This document shows, one piece after another, positions 8,087-15,098 of a stretch of DNA of 15,098 bases (the stretch's first letter is position 1; the number at the start of each line of letters is the position of its first letter). The notes beneath the pieces are model-generated. The model saw nothing but the letters and a program-made list of their open reading frames with translations. It was not told the origin of the DNA and did not search any database. Location of the stretch: assembly GCA_913057815.1 (NCBI GenBank), contig CAJXOV010000004.1, forward strand, positions 1-15,098, given 5' to 3'. This stretch comes from an uncultured Flavobacteriales bacterium (GTDB taxonomy: Bacteria; Bacteroidota; Bacteroidia; Flavobacteriales_D; Sanyastnellaceae). A program made the translations under genes and the position numbers.

Positions 8087-8118
8087 AAAAAAACCCTTCC
8101 AGTTTCCTGAAAGGGTTT
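8087..8118 (-). terminator. rho-independent terminator of rpsF-rpsR-rplI
   Basis: On the minus strand the hairpin is 12 pairs: AAACCCTT, one U-G, CAG, a GAAA tetraloop, then CTG, G and AAGGGTTT (8091-8118). Seven T follow (8087-8093). On the plus strand the wobble becomes a C/A mismatch, the loop is TTTC and no T run follows. The element therefore serves the ribosomal operon and not rsmG. Confidence 0.92.
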
Positions 8119-8143
8119 AAAAGTTTATTAGTAATAAAGAAAT

Positions 8144-8590
8144 TTACTCTCCTACTACTTCGAAAGGAACAACTACAGAAACTTCTTTGTGAAGCTTTAC
8201 AATTACCTCGTATTTTCCTAATTCTTTGATAGCATCTTCTTTTAAAGAGATGTTCTTTCTATCAATAGAGAATCCTTTAGCAGTTAATGCTTCAGCTAGT
8301 TGAATGTTATTGACAGAACCGAAAATCTTTCCGTTCTCACTTGCTTTAGCTCCTATGCTTAAAGATACTTTTTCTAACTTAGAAGCTAGTGCTTCCGCAT
8401 TTCCTTTAATCTTAAGCTCTTTGTGGGCTCTTTGCTTAACGTTTTCAGAATGCATTTTTAATGCAGACTTAGTAGCCATTTTAGCAACTCCCTGAGGGAT
8501 TAAAAAATTTCTAGCGAATCCTGGCTTTACATTCACCACGTCATTAGCACTACCTACGTGATCTACGTCTTGTAATAAAATTATTTCCAT
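8144..8590 (-). CDS. rplI: 50S ribosomal protein L9 (bL9)
   Basis: bL9 binds 23S rRNA near the base of the L1 stalk and reaches out from the large subunit. At 148 residues it has normal length. The N-terminal RNA-binding domain is plain: MEIILLQDVDHVGSANDVV, then VKPGFARNFLIPQGVA with the family's GxARNFLIPxGxA motif. A long charged helix (about 42-76) links it to the C-terminal domain, which contains GKIFGSVNNIQLAEAL. It starts 6 bases after the rpsR stop and is the last gene of the operon; the terminator begins 26 bases past its stop codon. Confidence 0.97.
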   Translation of the reverse strand: MEIILLQDVDHVGSANDVVNVKPGFARNFLIPQGVAKMATKSALKMHSENVKQRAHKELKIKGNAEALASKLEKVSLSIGAKASENGKIFGSVNNIQLAEALTAKGFSIDRKNISLKEDAIKELGKYEVIVKLHKEVSVVVPFEVVGE

Positions 8591-8596
8591 GGTTTC

Positions 8597-8860
8597 TTAT
8601 TTCATTAAATCAGTTACATATGGTAAAAGAGCTAAGTGACGAGCTTTCTTAATAGCCTGTCCTACTTTTCTCTGATATTTTAAAGAAGTTCCAGTAAGTC
8701 TTCTTGGAAGAATCTTTCCTTGCTCATTTACTAGCATAGAAAGGTAATCTGGATCTTTATAATCGATGTACTTTATATCGTTCTTCTGGAACCTACAATA
8801 CTTCTCTTTTGAAGTTTCAATATTGATAGGATTTAGATATCTAACATTCTTGTCTGCCAT
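8597..8860 (-). CDS. rpsR: 30S ribosomal protein S18 (bS18)
   Basis: bS18 pairs with bS6 on the platform of the small subunit and binds helix 22 of 16S rRNA. The 87-residue product contains the family core: [20 protein letters not shown], then [19 protein letters not shown] with the typical RLTG and QRxxxxAIKxAR pattern, and ends in [15 protein letters not shown]. It lies between rpsF (16 bases upstream) and rplI (6 bases downstream), the usual arrangement. A single cysteine (in KYCRF) does not make the full zinc site of the C+ paralogue. Confidence 0.97.
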   Translation of the reverse strand: MADKNVRYLNPINIETSKEKYCRFQKNDIKYIDYKDPDYLSMLVNEQGKILPRRLTGTSLKYQRKVGQAIKKARHLALLPYVTDLMK

Positions 8861-8876
8861 AATCTTTAGTTTTTAA

Positions 8877-9233
8877 TTAAGCTTCTGTAGAGCTTGCGTT
8901 AGACTTCATTTTAACTTTTCTTTTCTCAGCATAAGTAGCATGATGCTTGTCCATTCTAGTAGTAAGGAATCTAAGCACACGCTCATCTCTCTTAAACTCT
9001 ACCTCGAAAGGATTAATAGTGGCACCAGGTGCTTCAAATTCCATTAGGTAATAAAACCCAGTAGATTTTTTCTGAATAGGGTAAGCTAATTTCTTTAATC
9101 CCCAGTTTTCGTTGTGAGTGACCTTCCCACCATTGCTTTTTACAAAGTCTTGATACTTCTTTACTGCTTCCTTTGCCTGGTCATCCGACAAAACGGGAGT
9201 TAAAATGAAAACAGTTTCGTATTTGTTTAACAT
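8877..9233 (-). CDS. rpsF: 30S ribosomal protein S6 (bS6)
   Basis: bS6 forms a heterodimer with bS18 on the small-subunit platform. The 118-residue product starts [19 protein letters not shown], the usual YETVFIL strand of the ferredoxin-like fold. It goes on with [20 protein letters not shown], where the GxKKLAYPI motif is diagnostic, and [16 protein letters not shown]. The C-terminal tail is short and not poly-Glu. It is the first gene of rpsF-rpsR-rplI. A Bacteroidota promoter lies 33 bases upstream, leaving a leader too short for the S6:S18 autoregulatory RNA known from other phyla. Confidence 0.97.
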   Translation of the reverse strand: MLNKYETVFILTPVLSDDQAKEAVKKYQDFVKSNGGKVTHNENWGLKKLAYPIQKKSTGFYYLMEFEAPGATINPFEVEFKRDERVLRFLTTRMDKHHATYAEKRKVKMKSNASSTEA

Positions 9234-9265
9234 ATGTTTAAAAAATTAAATTTTAAAAAGGAGCG

Positions 9266-9297
9266 CAAAAGTAGGGAATATCTGTGATTTAGCGAAA
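9266..9297 (-). promoter_or_regulatory. promoter of the rpsF operon
   Basis: On the minus strand TACTTTTG (9273-9266) fits TAnnTTTG exactly. A TTTC (9297-9294), one base off the -33 TTTG, stands 20 bases upstream. This matches the known Bacteroidota primary sigma consensus. The predicted leader is about 25-30 bases, AT-rich, and has no clear Shine-Dalgarno near the ATG. Confidence 0.8.
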
Positions 9298-9335
9298 TAA
9301 CTACGCTTAGAAATAAAACCATGTCTTTGGCTGCC

Positions 9336-9369
9336 AAAAAAAAAGAGCCACATTTCTGTAGCTCTTTTT
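9336..9369 (-). terminator. rho-independent terminator of secDF
   Basis: On the minus strand AAAAAGAGC, one U-G and ACA, then a GAAA tetraloop, TGT, G and GCTCTTTTT form a 13-pair stem (9340-9369). It runs into a nine-T tract (9336-9344). It begins about 20 bases after the secDF stop. The wobble and GAAA loop exist only on this strand, so the direction is clear. It also shields the rpsF promoter from readthrough. Confidence 0.92.
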
Positions 9370-9389
9370 AAAATAATTAATGTCTTATT

Positions 9390-12300
9390 CTAATTTCTCG
9401 TTGATTTACTTAAATCGATTACTGATGGAGTAGCTATGAAAATGGAACTATATGTTCCTACTACTACACCTACCATTAATGCGAATGTAAATCCTCTAAT
9501 AGAATCACTTCCTAAAATAAAGATTGAAAGTAATACCACGAATGTACTTAATGAAGTGTTAATAGTTCTACTTAGCGTACTGTTAAGTGCCTTATTGATT
9601 ACTTCTTTCTCGTCATCTTTTCTATAGATTCCTAAATATTCTCTAATTCTATCGAATACTACCACGGTATCATTTATTGAGTAACCTATTACAGTAAGGA
9701 GTGCTGCTATAAATGCCTGATCAATTTCCATAGTAAATGGAAGGAACTTAGCACCTATTGTATATACACCTAATACAATAATTACATCATGAATCATAGC
9801 AAAAAGAGCTCCTAAACCATACTGCCATTTTCTAAATCTTAAGAAGATATAAAAGAAGATGATTAATAAAGCTATTATAGTAGCGTTTCTGGCATCTCTT
9901 CTAAATTCATCAGATATTGAAGGGTCTACTTCTGTGCTTTCTGGAATTTCATAAGTCTTTCCGTAAGTATTTAATGCAGTCTTAAGTTTACTCGGAGTTT
10001 GTTCTTTAGAATCATCGTTAAGATCAACCTGTGGTTCTTTATAGTCTGTAGTGAATTTAATTTTATTTCCATCAAGACCTACAGATTTCACATCAGCACT
10101 ATAATTATCAAATGCATCTTTTAAGTATTCCCTAACATCCTGCTCATCTACTTTTTCAGCAAAAACAATAGTAGCTTCAGTACCTCCTTCGAATTCTACA
10201 CTGTAGTTAGTTTCGAAATAAAATAAAGACCCTAAACTGACAACTAACAAAACACCAGATAATGTATAGAATTTCTTTCTGTTATCTACAAAACTGTACT
10301 GCATTTTAGTAAACCAGTTTTTAGTTGTAGCTGTTGAGAAAGTGATGTCTTTCTTCTTGTCCATTCTGTTCCAGAAAATCAATCTAGTGATTACGATAGC
10401 AGAAAACAATGAAGTGAAAATACCAATGATTAATGTTGTAGCAAATCCTTTAATTGCTCCAGATCCAAAAATGAATAGTACGATAGCTACTAAAAGTGTA
10501 GTAATGTTGGCATCAAAAATGGCAGAGTAAGCTTTTTGGTAACCTTCTGTAAGCGCTACTTTTAAACCTTTACCCATTCTCATTTCTTCCTTAATTCTTT
10601 CGAAGATAAGTACGTTGGCATCAACTGCCATACCTAAGGTAAGTACTAAACCTGCTATTCCAGGAAGAGTTAATGTAGCTCCTATAGCAGCCAAACCTCC
10701 TATTAGTAGGAAGATGTTTAAAACAAGCGCTATATCTGAAACTACTCCAGCTCTACTGTAATAGAATAACATATAAGCCATAATCACTAGTAATGCGATG
10801 ATAAATGACCATGCACCAGCACTAATATTTTCTTTACCTAATGTTGGTCCAACGATATCAGAGTTTACAATATTTGCAGGTGCAGGAAGAGAACCAGCTT
10901 CTAATAAGTTAGCTAAATCTGTAGCTTCTTCTACTTGTTGAGAATAAGATCCTGTTCCCATAGAGATGGACGAACTTCCTCCTAAAATAGGGCCATTCAC
11001 AGAAGGCGCGCTATAAACCAATCCATCCAATGTTATCGCTATAGATTTGTTTAGCCTTTGTGGATCACCGTCATAAGCCGCTTGAGTCATTTTCCCCCAT
11101 TCTTGAGCTCCTTCACTATTCATTTGCATAGTTACTTCTACTCCACCATATTGGTCAAAACTTTGCATAGCGTTAGTAATAGTACCTCCATCTAAATCTG
11201 ACTTCTCTCTTCTGCTAGCATCGTTTAAGGCATAAAGCGAATAAATCTCTGTACCATTATCACTAAGACTTGATTTAGCATCCCATCTTAATAAAATGTT
11301 TTCTGGAACAATTGAAGATGTGAATGTCTTACCATTTCCATCTTTTGCCTCTAACATTTGAGTTATCTTATCTTTTCCTTCAGCTGTAACTCTGAATACA
11401 ACAGATGATCTAGGAATTCCTCCTTGCCCATTACTTCCGTAATTCCCGGAATAAGATGCTATAGGATATCTTCTTGAATATGTGTCTGCGTTTAATGCCT
11501 TAGTGATAGTAATCGAATCATTACCGTTCATATCTAAGATAGGCTCATTAGTAGATAAGTCTAAAGCTGGAATAGTATCAGTAGTAAAAAGTTCTGCTGT
11601 AAAGGCAGAAGGATCATTGTATTTAGTTACTACAGAATCTAATTGTTCTAAATATTGAAAAATGGCTTTATCACCTACTACTTCAGTGTTTTCAAAAACT
11701 GGCCAAAATTCTAAGTTGGCAGTTGAACCTATTATTTTCGTAACTCTTTCAGGATTATCAACACCAGCTAGTTCAACTAAGATTCTTCCAGTAGAAGATT
11801 GTCTTTGAATATTAGGCTGAGCTACACCTAGACGATCTATACGCTGTCTGATAATATTTTCTGTATTATCGATAGCTGATTCAGCTTCTACTCTTAGAAT
11901 TTCAATAACATCATCATCTGTTTTAGCAGATTGAAACTTCTCAGTATAATCTCTATTGATAAAGATTTTAGGAAGTTTATCTTCTCCAGCTACTTTATTT
12001 TCGTCCCATGCATTAGAGAATAAAGTAATAAAGTCATCATTAGAGCTTTTCTGAGCCACTCTAGCCTCAGCCACAGCTTTCTTGAATGCTGGGAATTTAG
12101 ACTTTCCACTTAAATTTTCTACTAATTCTGGTACGGATACTTCAAGAGTAACACTCATCCCACCCTGAAGGTCAAGACCTAAGTTTAGCTCTTGTTCTTT
12201 CACATCTCTGTAAGAGGTCCCTATCATAGGGTAAGCTTGAGCACCAGCACTATCTAATAAATATTTTCTCGCAGTAAAGCTTTCTAACTTAGCTAAAGAA

Positions 12301-12461
12301 TCTCCAGGAAAGTCTGCAGGATCCAAGTCAGCTACATAGCTTGAAGCGTACTCTGCTGCTCGATCTTCGAATTTGCTAGAGAAAAAATTAAAAGAAAGTT
12401 GGTACAGACAAGCTAAAATTAGCATCACTGTGAATATCCAAATCGCACTTCTATTTTCCAT
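9390..12461 (-). CDS. secDF: fused protein translocase subunits SecD-SecF
   Basis: SecDF works with SecYEG at the inner membrane and uses the proton gradient to complete translocation of exported proteins. The 1023-residue product holds SecD then SecF, the fused form usual in Bacteroidota. SecD: first membrane helix 7-27, motif GLDLQGGM (95-102), then a large periplasmic region. Next come helices with GLVLTLGMAVDANVLIFERI, where D614 is the conserved proton-path aspartate. SecF begins at about residue 700 after a cytoplasmic linker (NRMDKKKDITF). It has its own first helix, VEFEGGTEATI (about 755-765) and the paired motif GYSINDTVVVFDRIRE with D931. The ATG at 12461 starts just before the first helix. 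Promoter and terminator flank it, so it appears to be a single-gene unit. It should be needed for export of the Sec substrates seen nearby. Confidence 0.97.
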   Translation of the reverse strand: MENRSAIWIFTVMLILACLYQLSFNFFSSKFEDRAAEYASSYVADLDPADFPGDSLAKLESFTARKYLLDSAGAQAYPMIGTSYRDVKEQELNLGLDLQGGMSVTLEVSVPELVENLSGKSKFPAFKKAVAEARVAQKSSNDDFITLFSNAWDENKVAGEDKLPKIFINRDYTEKFQSAKTDDDVIEILRVEAESAIDNTENIIRQRIDRLGVAQPNIQRQSSTGRILVELAGVDNPERVTKIIGSTANLEFWPVFENTEVVGDKAIFQYLEQLDSVVTKYNDPSAFTAELFTTDTIPALDLSTNEPILDMNGNDSITITKALNADTYSRRYPIASYSGNYGSNGQGGIPRSSVVFRVTAEGKDKITQMLEAKDGNGKTFTSSIVPENILLRWDAKSSLSDNGTEIYSLYALNDASRREKSDLDGGTITNAMQSFDQYGGVEVTMQMNSEGAQEWGKMTQAAYDGDPQRLNKSIAITLDGLVYSAPSVNGPILGGSSSISMGTGSYSQQVEEATDLANLLEAGSLPAPANIVNSDIVGPTLGKENISAGAWSFIIALLVIMAYMLFYYSRAGVVSDIALVLNIFLLIGGLAAIGATLTLPGIAGLVLTLGMAVDANVLIFERIKEEMRMGKGLKVALTEGYQKAYSAIFDANITTLLVAIVLFIFGSGAIKGFATTLIIGIFTSLFSAIVITRLIFWNRMDKKKDITFSTATTKNWFTKMQYSFVDNRKKFYTLSGVLLVVSLGSLFYFETNYSVEFEGGTEATIVFAEKVDEQDVREYLKDAFDNYSADVKSVGLDGNKIKFTTDYKEPQVDLNDDSKEQTPSKLKTALNTYGKTYEIPESTEVDPSISDEFRRDARNATIIALLIIFFYIFLRFRKWQYGLGALFAMIHDVIIVLGVYTIGAKFLPFTMEIDQAFIAALLTVIGYSINDTVVVFDRIREYLGIYRKDDEKEVINKALNSTLSRTINTSLSTFVVLLSIFILGSDSIRGFTFALMVGVVVGTYSSIFIATPSVIDLSKSTRN

Positions 12462-12488
12462 TGTTTATGGTTTATTTTTAAAGAGCCG

Positions 12489-12520
12489 CAAATATAAAAA
12501 TACAGACGGGATTAGGCAAC
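12489..12520 (-). promoter_or_regulatory. promoter of secDF
   Basis: On the minus strand TATATTTG (12496-12489) matches TAnnTTTG exactly. GTTG (12520-12517), one base off TTTG, stands 20 bases upstream, the same spacing as in the rpsF promoter. The predicted leader before the ATG at 12461 is about 20-25 bases. Confidence 0.8.
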
Positions 12521-12563
12521 GTCAATTTTATATTGATTATCAGCATATTAGTTATTATATTCA

Positions 12564-12612
12564 ACTATTCGCACATATAGTTAGACAGGTTTATACTATT
12601 AGTGCTATAGTT
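12564..12612. repeat. two tandem palindromes in the secDF/DUF4159 gap
   Basis: Two copies of ACTATT-N5/6-TATAGTT lie in a row: 12564-12582 and 12595-12612. Each is an inverted repeat (ACTAT with ATAGT), with centres about 30 bases apart, near three helical turns. They sit upstream of both divergent promoters. The rest of the gap (12462-12710) shows the two promoters and nothing coding. The copies could be paired operator sites; chance in AT-rich DNA is not excluded. Confidence 0.45.
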
Positions 12613-12655
12613 GTGTTACGTTTTTGACACTTTAATTATTAGCTAGTTTTAACTT

Positions 12656-12675
12656 CATTGAAATCAATGTTTCAA
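12656..12675. promoter_or_regulatory. overlapping inverted repeats abutting the DUF4159 promoter
   Basis: CATTGA-AA-TCAATG (12656-12669) and TTGAAA-TCAATG-TTTCAA (12658-12675) are both perfect inverted repeats. They overlap and end one base before the -7 box at 12677. A protein bound here would cover the spacer and -33 area. This is a candidate operator by position and symmetry only. Confidence 0.35.
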
Positions 12676-12676
12676 G

Positions 12677-12684
12677 TACCTTTG
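12677..12684 (+). promoter_or_regulatory. promoter -7 box for the DUF4159 gene
   Basis: TACCTTTG matches TAnnTTTG exactly and lies 26 bases before the ATG at 12711, the same distance as in secDF. No good -33 TTTG is seen 19-21 bases upstream, so the promoter may be weak or need an activator. Confidence 0.65.
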
Positions 12685-12710
12685 AGTTTTACTTTTTAGG
12701 CGTAGCAACA

Positions 12711-13385
12711 ATGATAAAGCACAAATCTATTCTCTTAAGCAGTTTATTGGTCATTTTTATGATCCATACTTCTTTTCGTTCTTCTACATATCAAGTAGCT
12801 GTATTAAAGTATAATGGTGGAGGAGATTGGTATTCAAATCCTACATCGGTTCCTAATTTGGTAAAGTATTGCAACGCGAACTTGAACACTGCTATAGACG
12901 AGGAAGTGCCTTATGTGGAAGTAGGAGGGCCTGATCTTTTCAATTATCCATTTGTGCATATGACTGGACATGGAAATGTGGTGTTTTCATCTTCAGAGGC
13001 AGAAAACTTAAGAATGTATTTAGAGGCAGGTGGATTTCTTCACATTGATGATAATTATGGTATGGATCCTTTTGTTAGAATTCAAATGAAGAAGGTTTTT
13101 CCTGAATTAGATTTTGTAGAACTCCCATTTGACCATTCTATTTACCATCAGAAATATAATTTTCCTTCAGGTTTACCTAAAGTACATGAACATGATAAAA
13201 AAGCACCTCAAGGATTTGGGTTGATCTTAGAAGGTAGATTAATGTGTTATTATTCTTACGAGTGTGATTTAGGAGATGGATGGGAAGATTTTGAAGTGCA
13301 TAAAGATTCTGAAGAAACTAGAACTAAGGCTTTACAAATGGGAGCCAACATCATGCAGTACGCTCTTAATGGAGAAAAGGATTAA
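12711..13385 (+). CDS. exported DUF4159 domain protein
   Basis: This 224-residue product has an N-terminal signal peptide or anchor (hydrophobic 7-20, no lipobox). It then forms a single domain that I assign to DUF4159, an uncharacterised family with a glutamine-amidotransferase-like fold. Family-type phrases are VAVLKYNGGGDWYSNP (29-44), FVHMTGHGNVVFS (81-93), LEAGGFLHIDDNYG (104-117), PFDHSIYH (139-146) and YSYECDLGDGWED (181-193). Trp, His and Asp residues cluster at the expected binding cleft, but no catalytic triad can be named. No function is established. It stands alone, facing secDF across a regulatory gap. The stop overlaps the stop of the convergent membrane-protein gene by four bases, with no hairpin terminator between them. 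Confidence 0.87.
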   Translation: MIKHKSILLSSLLVIFMIHTSFRSSTYQVAVLKYNGGGDWYSNPTSVPNLVKYCNANLNTAIDEEVPYVEVGGPDLFNYPFVHMTGHGNVVFSSSEAENLRMYLEAGGFLHIDDNYGMDPFVRIQMKKVFPELDFVELPFDHSIYHQKYNFPSGLPKVHEHDKKAPQGFGLILEGRLMCYYSYECDLGDGWEDFEVHKDSEETRTKALQMGANIMQYALNGEKD

Positions 13386-13858
13386 TTAATAGAGTTAACT
13401 TCTTTTAAAAACCACTTTTTGTAGAGTAGTATAAATACAAGAGCTATTAGTCCTGTAGTTATAGTTGCTATTATGGACGCAGAGTTTAGTCCGAGTCCAT
13501 AAAAAACAGCGAATACAGAAACAATCTGAGCTAAGACATAAATTTTAAATCCAACCTTTTTTCTAATAAACATAAAAATTACGGCTATTATAGTTAGGAA
13601 ATAGGCTGCAGTTTTTATGTCATAAAAAGCTACACCATAATCTTGGAAATGACGTGCCGATTCTATTACGCCCATCCCAAGCCATTCAGGAATGTTTTCT
13701 AATACGGGATGATCTGTAATCATTTTATAAAGAGTCTTCAGAGAATTAGAAACTTCTTCTTCTAAAGTATCCTTACGCATAGATAACCTGAACAAATGTG
13801 CTACACTGCTTCCTAATGAGAGTGCAAATAAAAATATAAGTCCTAATGAGCGTTTCAA
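13382..13858 (-). CDS. integral membrane protein of unknown function, TTG start
   Basis: This 158-residue product is predicted to have four membrane helices: about 5-22 (possibly a signal anchor), 82-98, 102-121 and 127-147. A soluble, mostly helical segment of about 55 residues lies between the first two. I recognise no domain. No ATG is available before the first helix: the frame offers TTG at 13858 (reading MKRSLGLIFLFALSLGS if initiated), and the next ATG is codon 27, which would remove the helix. TTG is therefore preferred, but the start is not certain. A box TACTTTTA (13900-13893), one base off TAnnTTTG, lies upstream. It runs in the same direction as the peptidase gene, 71 bases after it. 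Its stop lies inside TTAATTAA, shared with the DUF4159 stop. Confidence 0.7.
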   Translation of the reverse strand: MKRSLGLIFLFALSLGSSVAHLFRLSMRKDTLEEEVSNSLKTLYKMITDHPVLENIPEWLGMGVIESARHFQDYGVAFYDIKTAAYFLTIIAVIFMFIRKKVGFKIYVLAQIVSVFAVFYGLGLNSASIIATITTGLIALVFILLYKKWFLKEVNSIN

Positions 13859-13929
13859 ATGAGGTAAACTCTTTTCAATTAAAACGCTAAAATAAAAGTA
13901 AGGTGTTAAAAAGTGTGTAGTCCTTTTCC

Positions 13930-15098
13930 TTATTTATCACCACTCCAATGATTATACAATTTCTGTTGTCTAGTAGACAGGTTTTTGACTAATGTTAGGG
14001 CTGAATTATCAAAGAAAGTACGGTCAGTTGGTTGGAGTAGAGCAGATTGAATTCCTTCCATGTGATTAAGTTCTATACTCACCGATACTGAAAAATCAAT
14101 CTCTTTGAATAATTCTGATGTAAAGTCTTTAATTCCATTTACAGCTAAAATCTCATCTCCTATGTGAACTCCTAAAATATCTGAAGGTGAGTTTTGATGT
14201 ATATCTGTAATTTTTAAATTTCCTTTTGAAGTCTTAATAGCTTTAATGCCAAGATGAGCGGTAATTGGATTTGAATTAAGAGATTCTTTTAAGCTTAATC
14301 CTAAGAAGTCCAAATTTTCAGAAAGGAACAGTCTGAAATCTTCAGTTCCATAGAGAAGCTTCGTTTTTATTTCTTCAAACGAAATATTTGAAACTGCTTC
14401 TAGAGCATTAAAATAATCTTCTGCTTTATAACTAAGGCCTTTACTGCCAAGATCTGTCCATAATTTACTCATGGCAGAAGCTAGGTTCTCTTTCCCTTCA
14501 GTAGCATTAATAATCATTAGGTCTGAAATAAATGCCACCAAACAACCTTCGGTATAAATGCTAGTTTTCCTTCCAGGAGCTCCGCTGACATATCCATCTA
14601 ACCAAGTGTCATAAGAACTCTCAGCTACACTGTAGTTGAACCTTCCTTGGTTTTGGAAATGTCTATTCAAATAACTACCTAAATGTCTAGCATAAGTATT
14701 GAAGTCAAATACTCCTGAGTTTAGTAAGTACCAATCACCCATATATGTGGTGACACCTTCATACACGTATCCAAGTTTGGAATAATTCTCCTTGGTGTAG
14801 TCATACGGATACATATCTGAGGGACGAAGTGCTTTTACATTCCAAGTGTGATAAAGTTCATGAGAACTAACGCCTAAAAGTTCCTCATAAAATAAAGGTG
14901 TCAATAGTTTCTTAGCAGGGCCTAAAGTTATAACGGTACACTTTTCATGTTCTACTCCATGATAAGAAGGTTGAGCTAAAAAGTGGAATAAAAATAAGTA
15001 CTCTTCTTGAGGGAAATCTTTGAAATCTCTAATTTGAGCTTCGCAAAAAGGAATAAAGTCACTTGCAATTTTATCTAAAGTTAGTTCATGTTTCCGAT
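13930..15098 (-). CDS. M61-family metallopeptidase with PDZ domain (5' end missing)
   Basis: The frame is open to the right edge, giving the last 388 residues; M61 enzymes are usually near 600, so roughly 200 N-terminal residues lie outside. M61 (glycyl aminopeptidase-like) are zinc peptidases. The zinc site HELYH (14848-14862) is followed by TWNVKALRP, the family's HExxHxWNVKxxRP pattern. EGVTTYMGDWYL supplies the likely third zinc ligand, Glu, and YHGVEHEKCTVITLGP before HELYH fits the family's GGxEH segment. A PDZ domain near the C-terminus (GNLKITDIHQNSPSDILGV, then GDEILAVNG) probably binds substrate ends. A short tail (DNSALTLVKNLSTRQQKLYN) follows. The true start is not in the window; a TTG at 14904 is internal, since HEKC and preceding family sequence lie upstream of it. 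Signal peptide and location cannot be judged. Confidence 0.93.
   Translation of the reverse strand, partial: RKHELTLDKIASDFIPFCEAQIRDFKDFPQEEYLFLFHFLAQPSYHGVEHEKCTVITLGPAKKLLTPLFYEELLGVSSHELYHTWNVKALRPSDMYPYDYTKENYSKLGYVYEGVTTYMGDWYLLNSGVFDFNTYARHLGSYLNRHFQNQGRFNYSVAESSYDTWLDGYVSGAPGRKTSIYTEGCLVAFISDLMIINATEGKENLASAMSKLWTDLGSKGLSYKAEDYFNALEAVSNISFEEIKTKLLYGTEDFRLFLSENLDFLGLSLKESLNSNPITAHLGIKAIKTSKGNLKITDIHQNSPSDILGVHIGDEILAVNGIKDFTSELFKEIDFSVSVSIELNHMEGIQSALLQPTDRTFFDNSALTLVKNLSTRQQKLYNHWSGDK

Noticed and set aside
8087..8118. Bidirectional terminator also serving rsmG
   Set aside because: On the plus strand the stem has a C/A mismatch and is followed by AAAAG with no T run, so it should work only for the ribosomal operon.
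9234..9265. S6:S18 autoregulatory leader RNA before rpsF
   Set aside because: The predicted leader is only about 25-30 AT-rich bases with no hairpin displaying a CCG, so the known motif is absent.
12373..12627. 84-codon plus-strand open frame across the start of secDF
   Set aside because: It overlaps the secDF N-terminus and promoter on the opposite strand and has no coding character.
14904..15098. M61 peptidase start at TTG 14904
   Set aside because: The open frame continues to the window edge and the upstream residues (YHGVEHEKC and beyond) fit the family, so the TTG is internal.
1..15098. CRISPR arrays, tRNA or rRNA genes, insertion sequences, defence or toxin-antitoxin genes
   Set aside because: Reading both strands showed no regular repeat-spacer array, no tRNA-like cloverleaf with conserved arms, no transposase and no known defence domains.

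Overview
The window reads as a chromosomal piece of an AT-rich member of the Bacteroidota, most likely Flavobacteriales or a close relative. Four things point there: a secreted protease with a C-terminal type IX secretion (T9SS) sorting domain; SecD and SecF fused in one polypeptide; the gene order rpsF-rpsR-rplI; and promoter boxes of the Bacteroidota form TAnnTTTG rather than TATAAT. Genus or species cannot be read from the sequence. The first 24 bases are not genomic: they match the 3' end of an Illumina Nextera adapter, so the left edge is the end of an assembled contig or an untrimmed read.

Layout: (a) 25-696, minus, a secreted protein of unknown function cut off by the contig end, divergent from uvrB. 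(b) 794-5622, plus: uvrB, then a small lipoprotein and a large secreted trypsin-like protease 18 bases apart, closed by a clear terminator. (c) 5714-8081, plus: a tightly overlapping trio of membrane glycosyltransferase, ECF-type sigma factor and rsmG. (d) 9233-8144, minus: the ribosomal operon rpsF-rpsR-rplI with its own promoter and terminator. (e) 12461-9390, minus: secDF, also with its own promoter and terminator. (f) 12711-13385, plus: a DUF4159 protein, divergent from secDF across a 249-base regulatory gap holding tandem palindromes. (g) 13858-13382, minus: an unknown four-helix membrane protein whose stop codon overlaps that of the DUF4159 gene. (h) 13930-15098, minus: the C-terminal two thirds of an M61-family metallopeptidase with a PDZ domain, cut by the right edge.

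Most of the window is housekeeping: excision repair, 16S rRNA methylation, ribosomal proteins and Sec export. Around this sit typical Bacteroidota envelope and secreted proteins. No mobile element, CRISPR array, tRNA, rRNA or defence system was seen, and no clear new multi-gene system. The points most worth a second look are the tandem palindromes between secDF and the DUF4159 gene, the sigma factor without an anti-sigma gene embedded between a glycosyltransferase and rsmG, the lipoprotein-protease pair, a possible near-leaderless uvrB transcript, and two minus-strand terminators of matching design.
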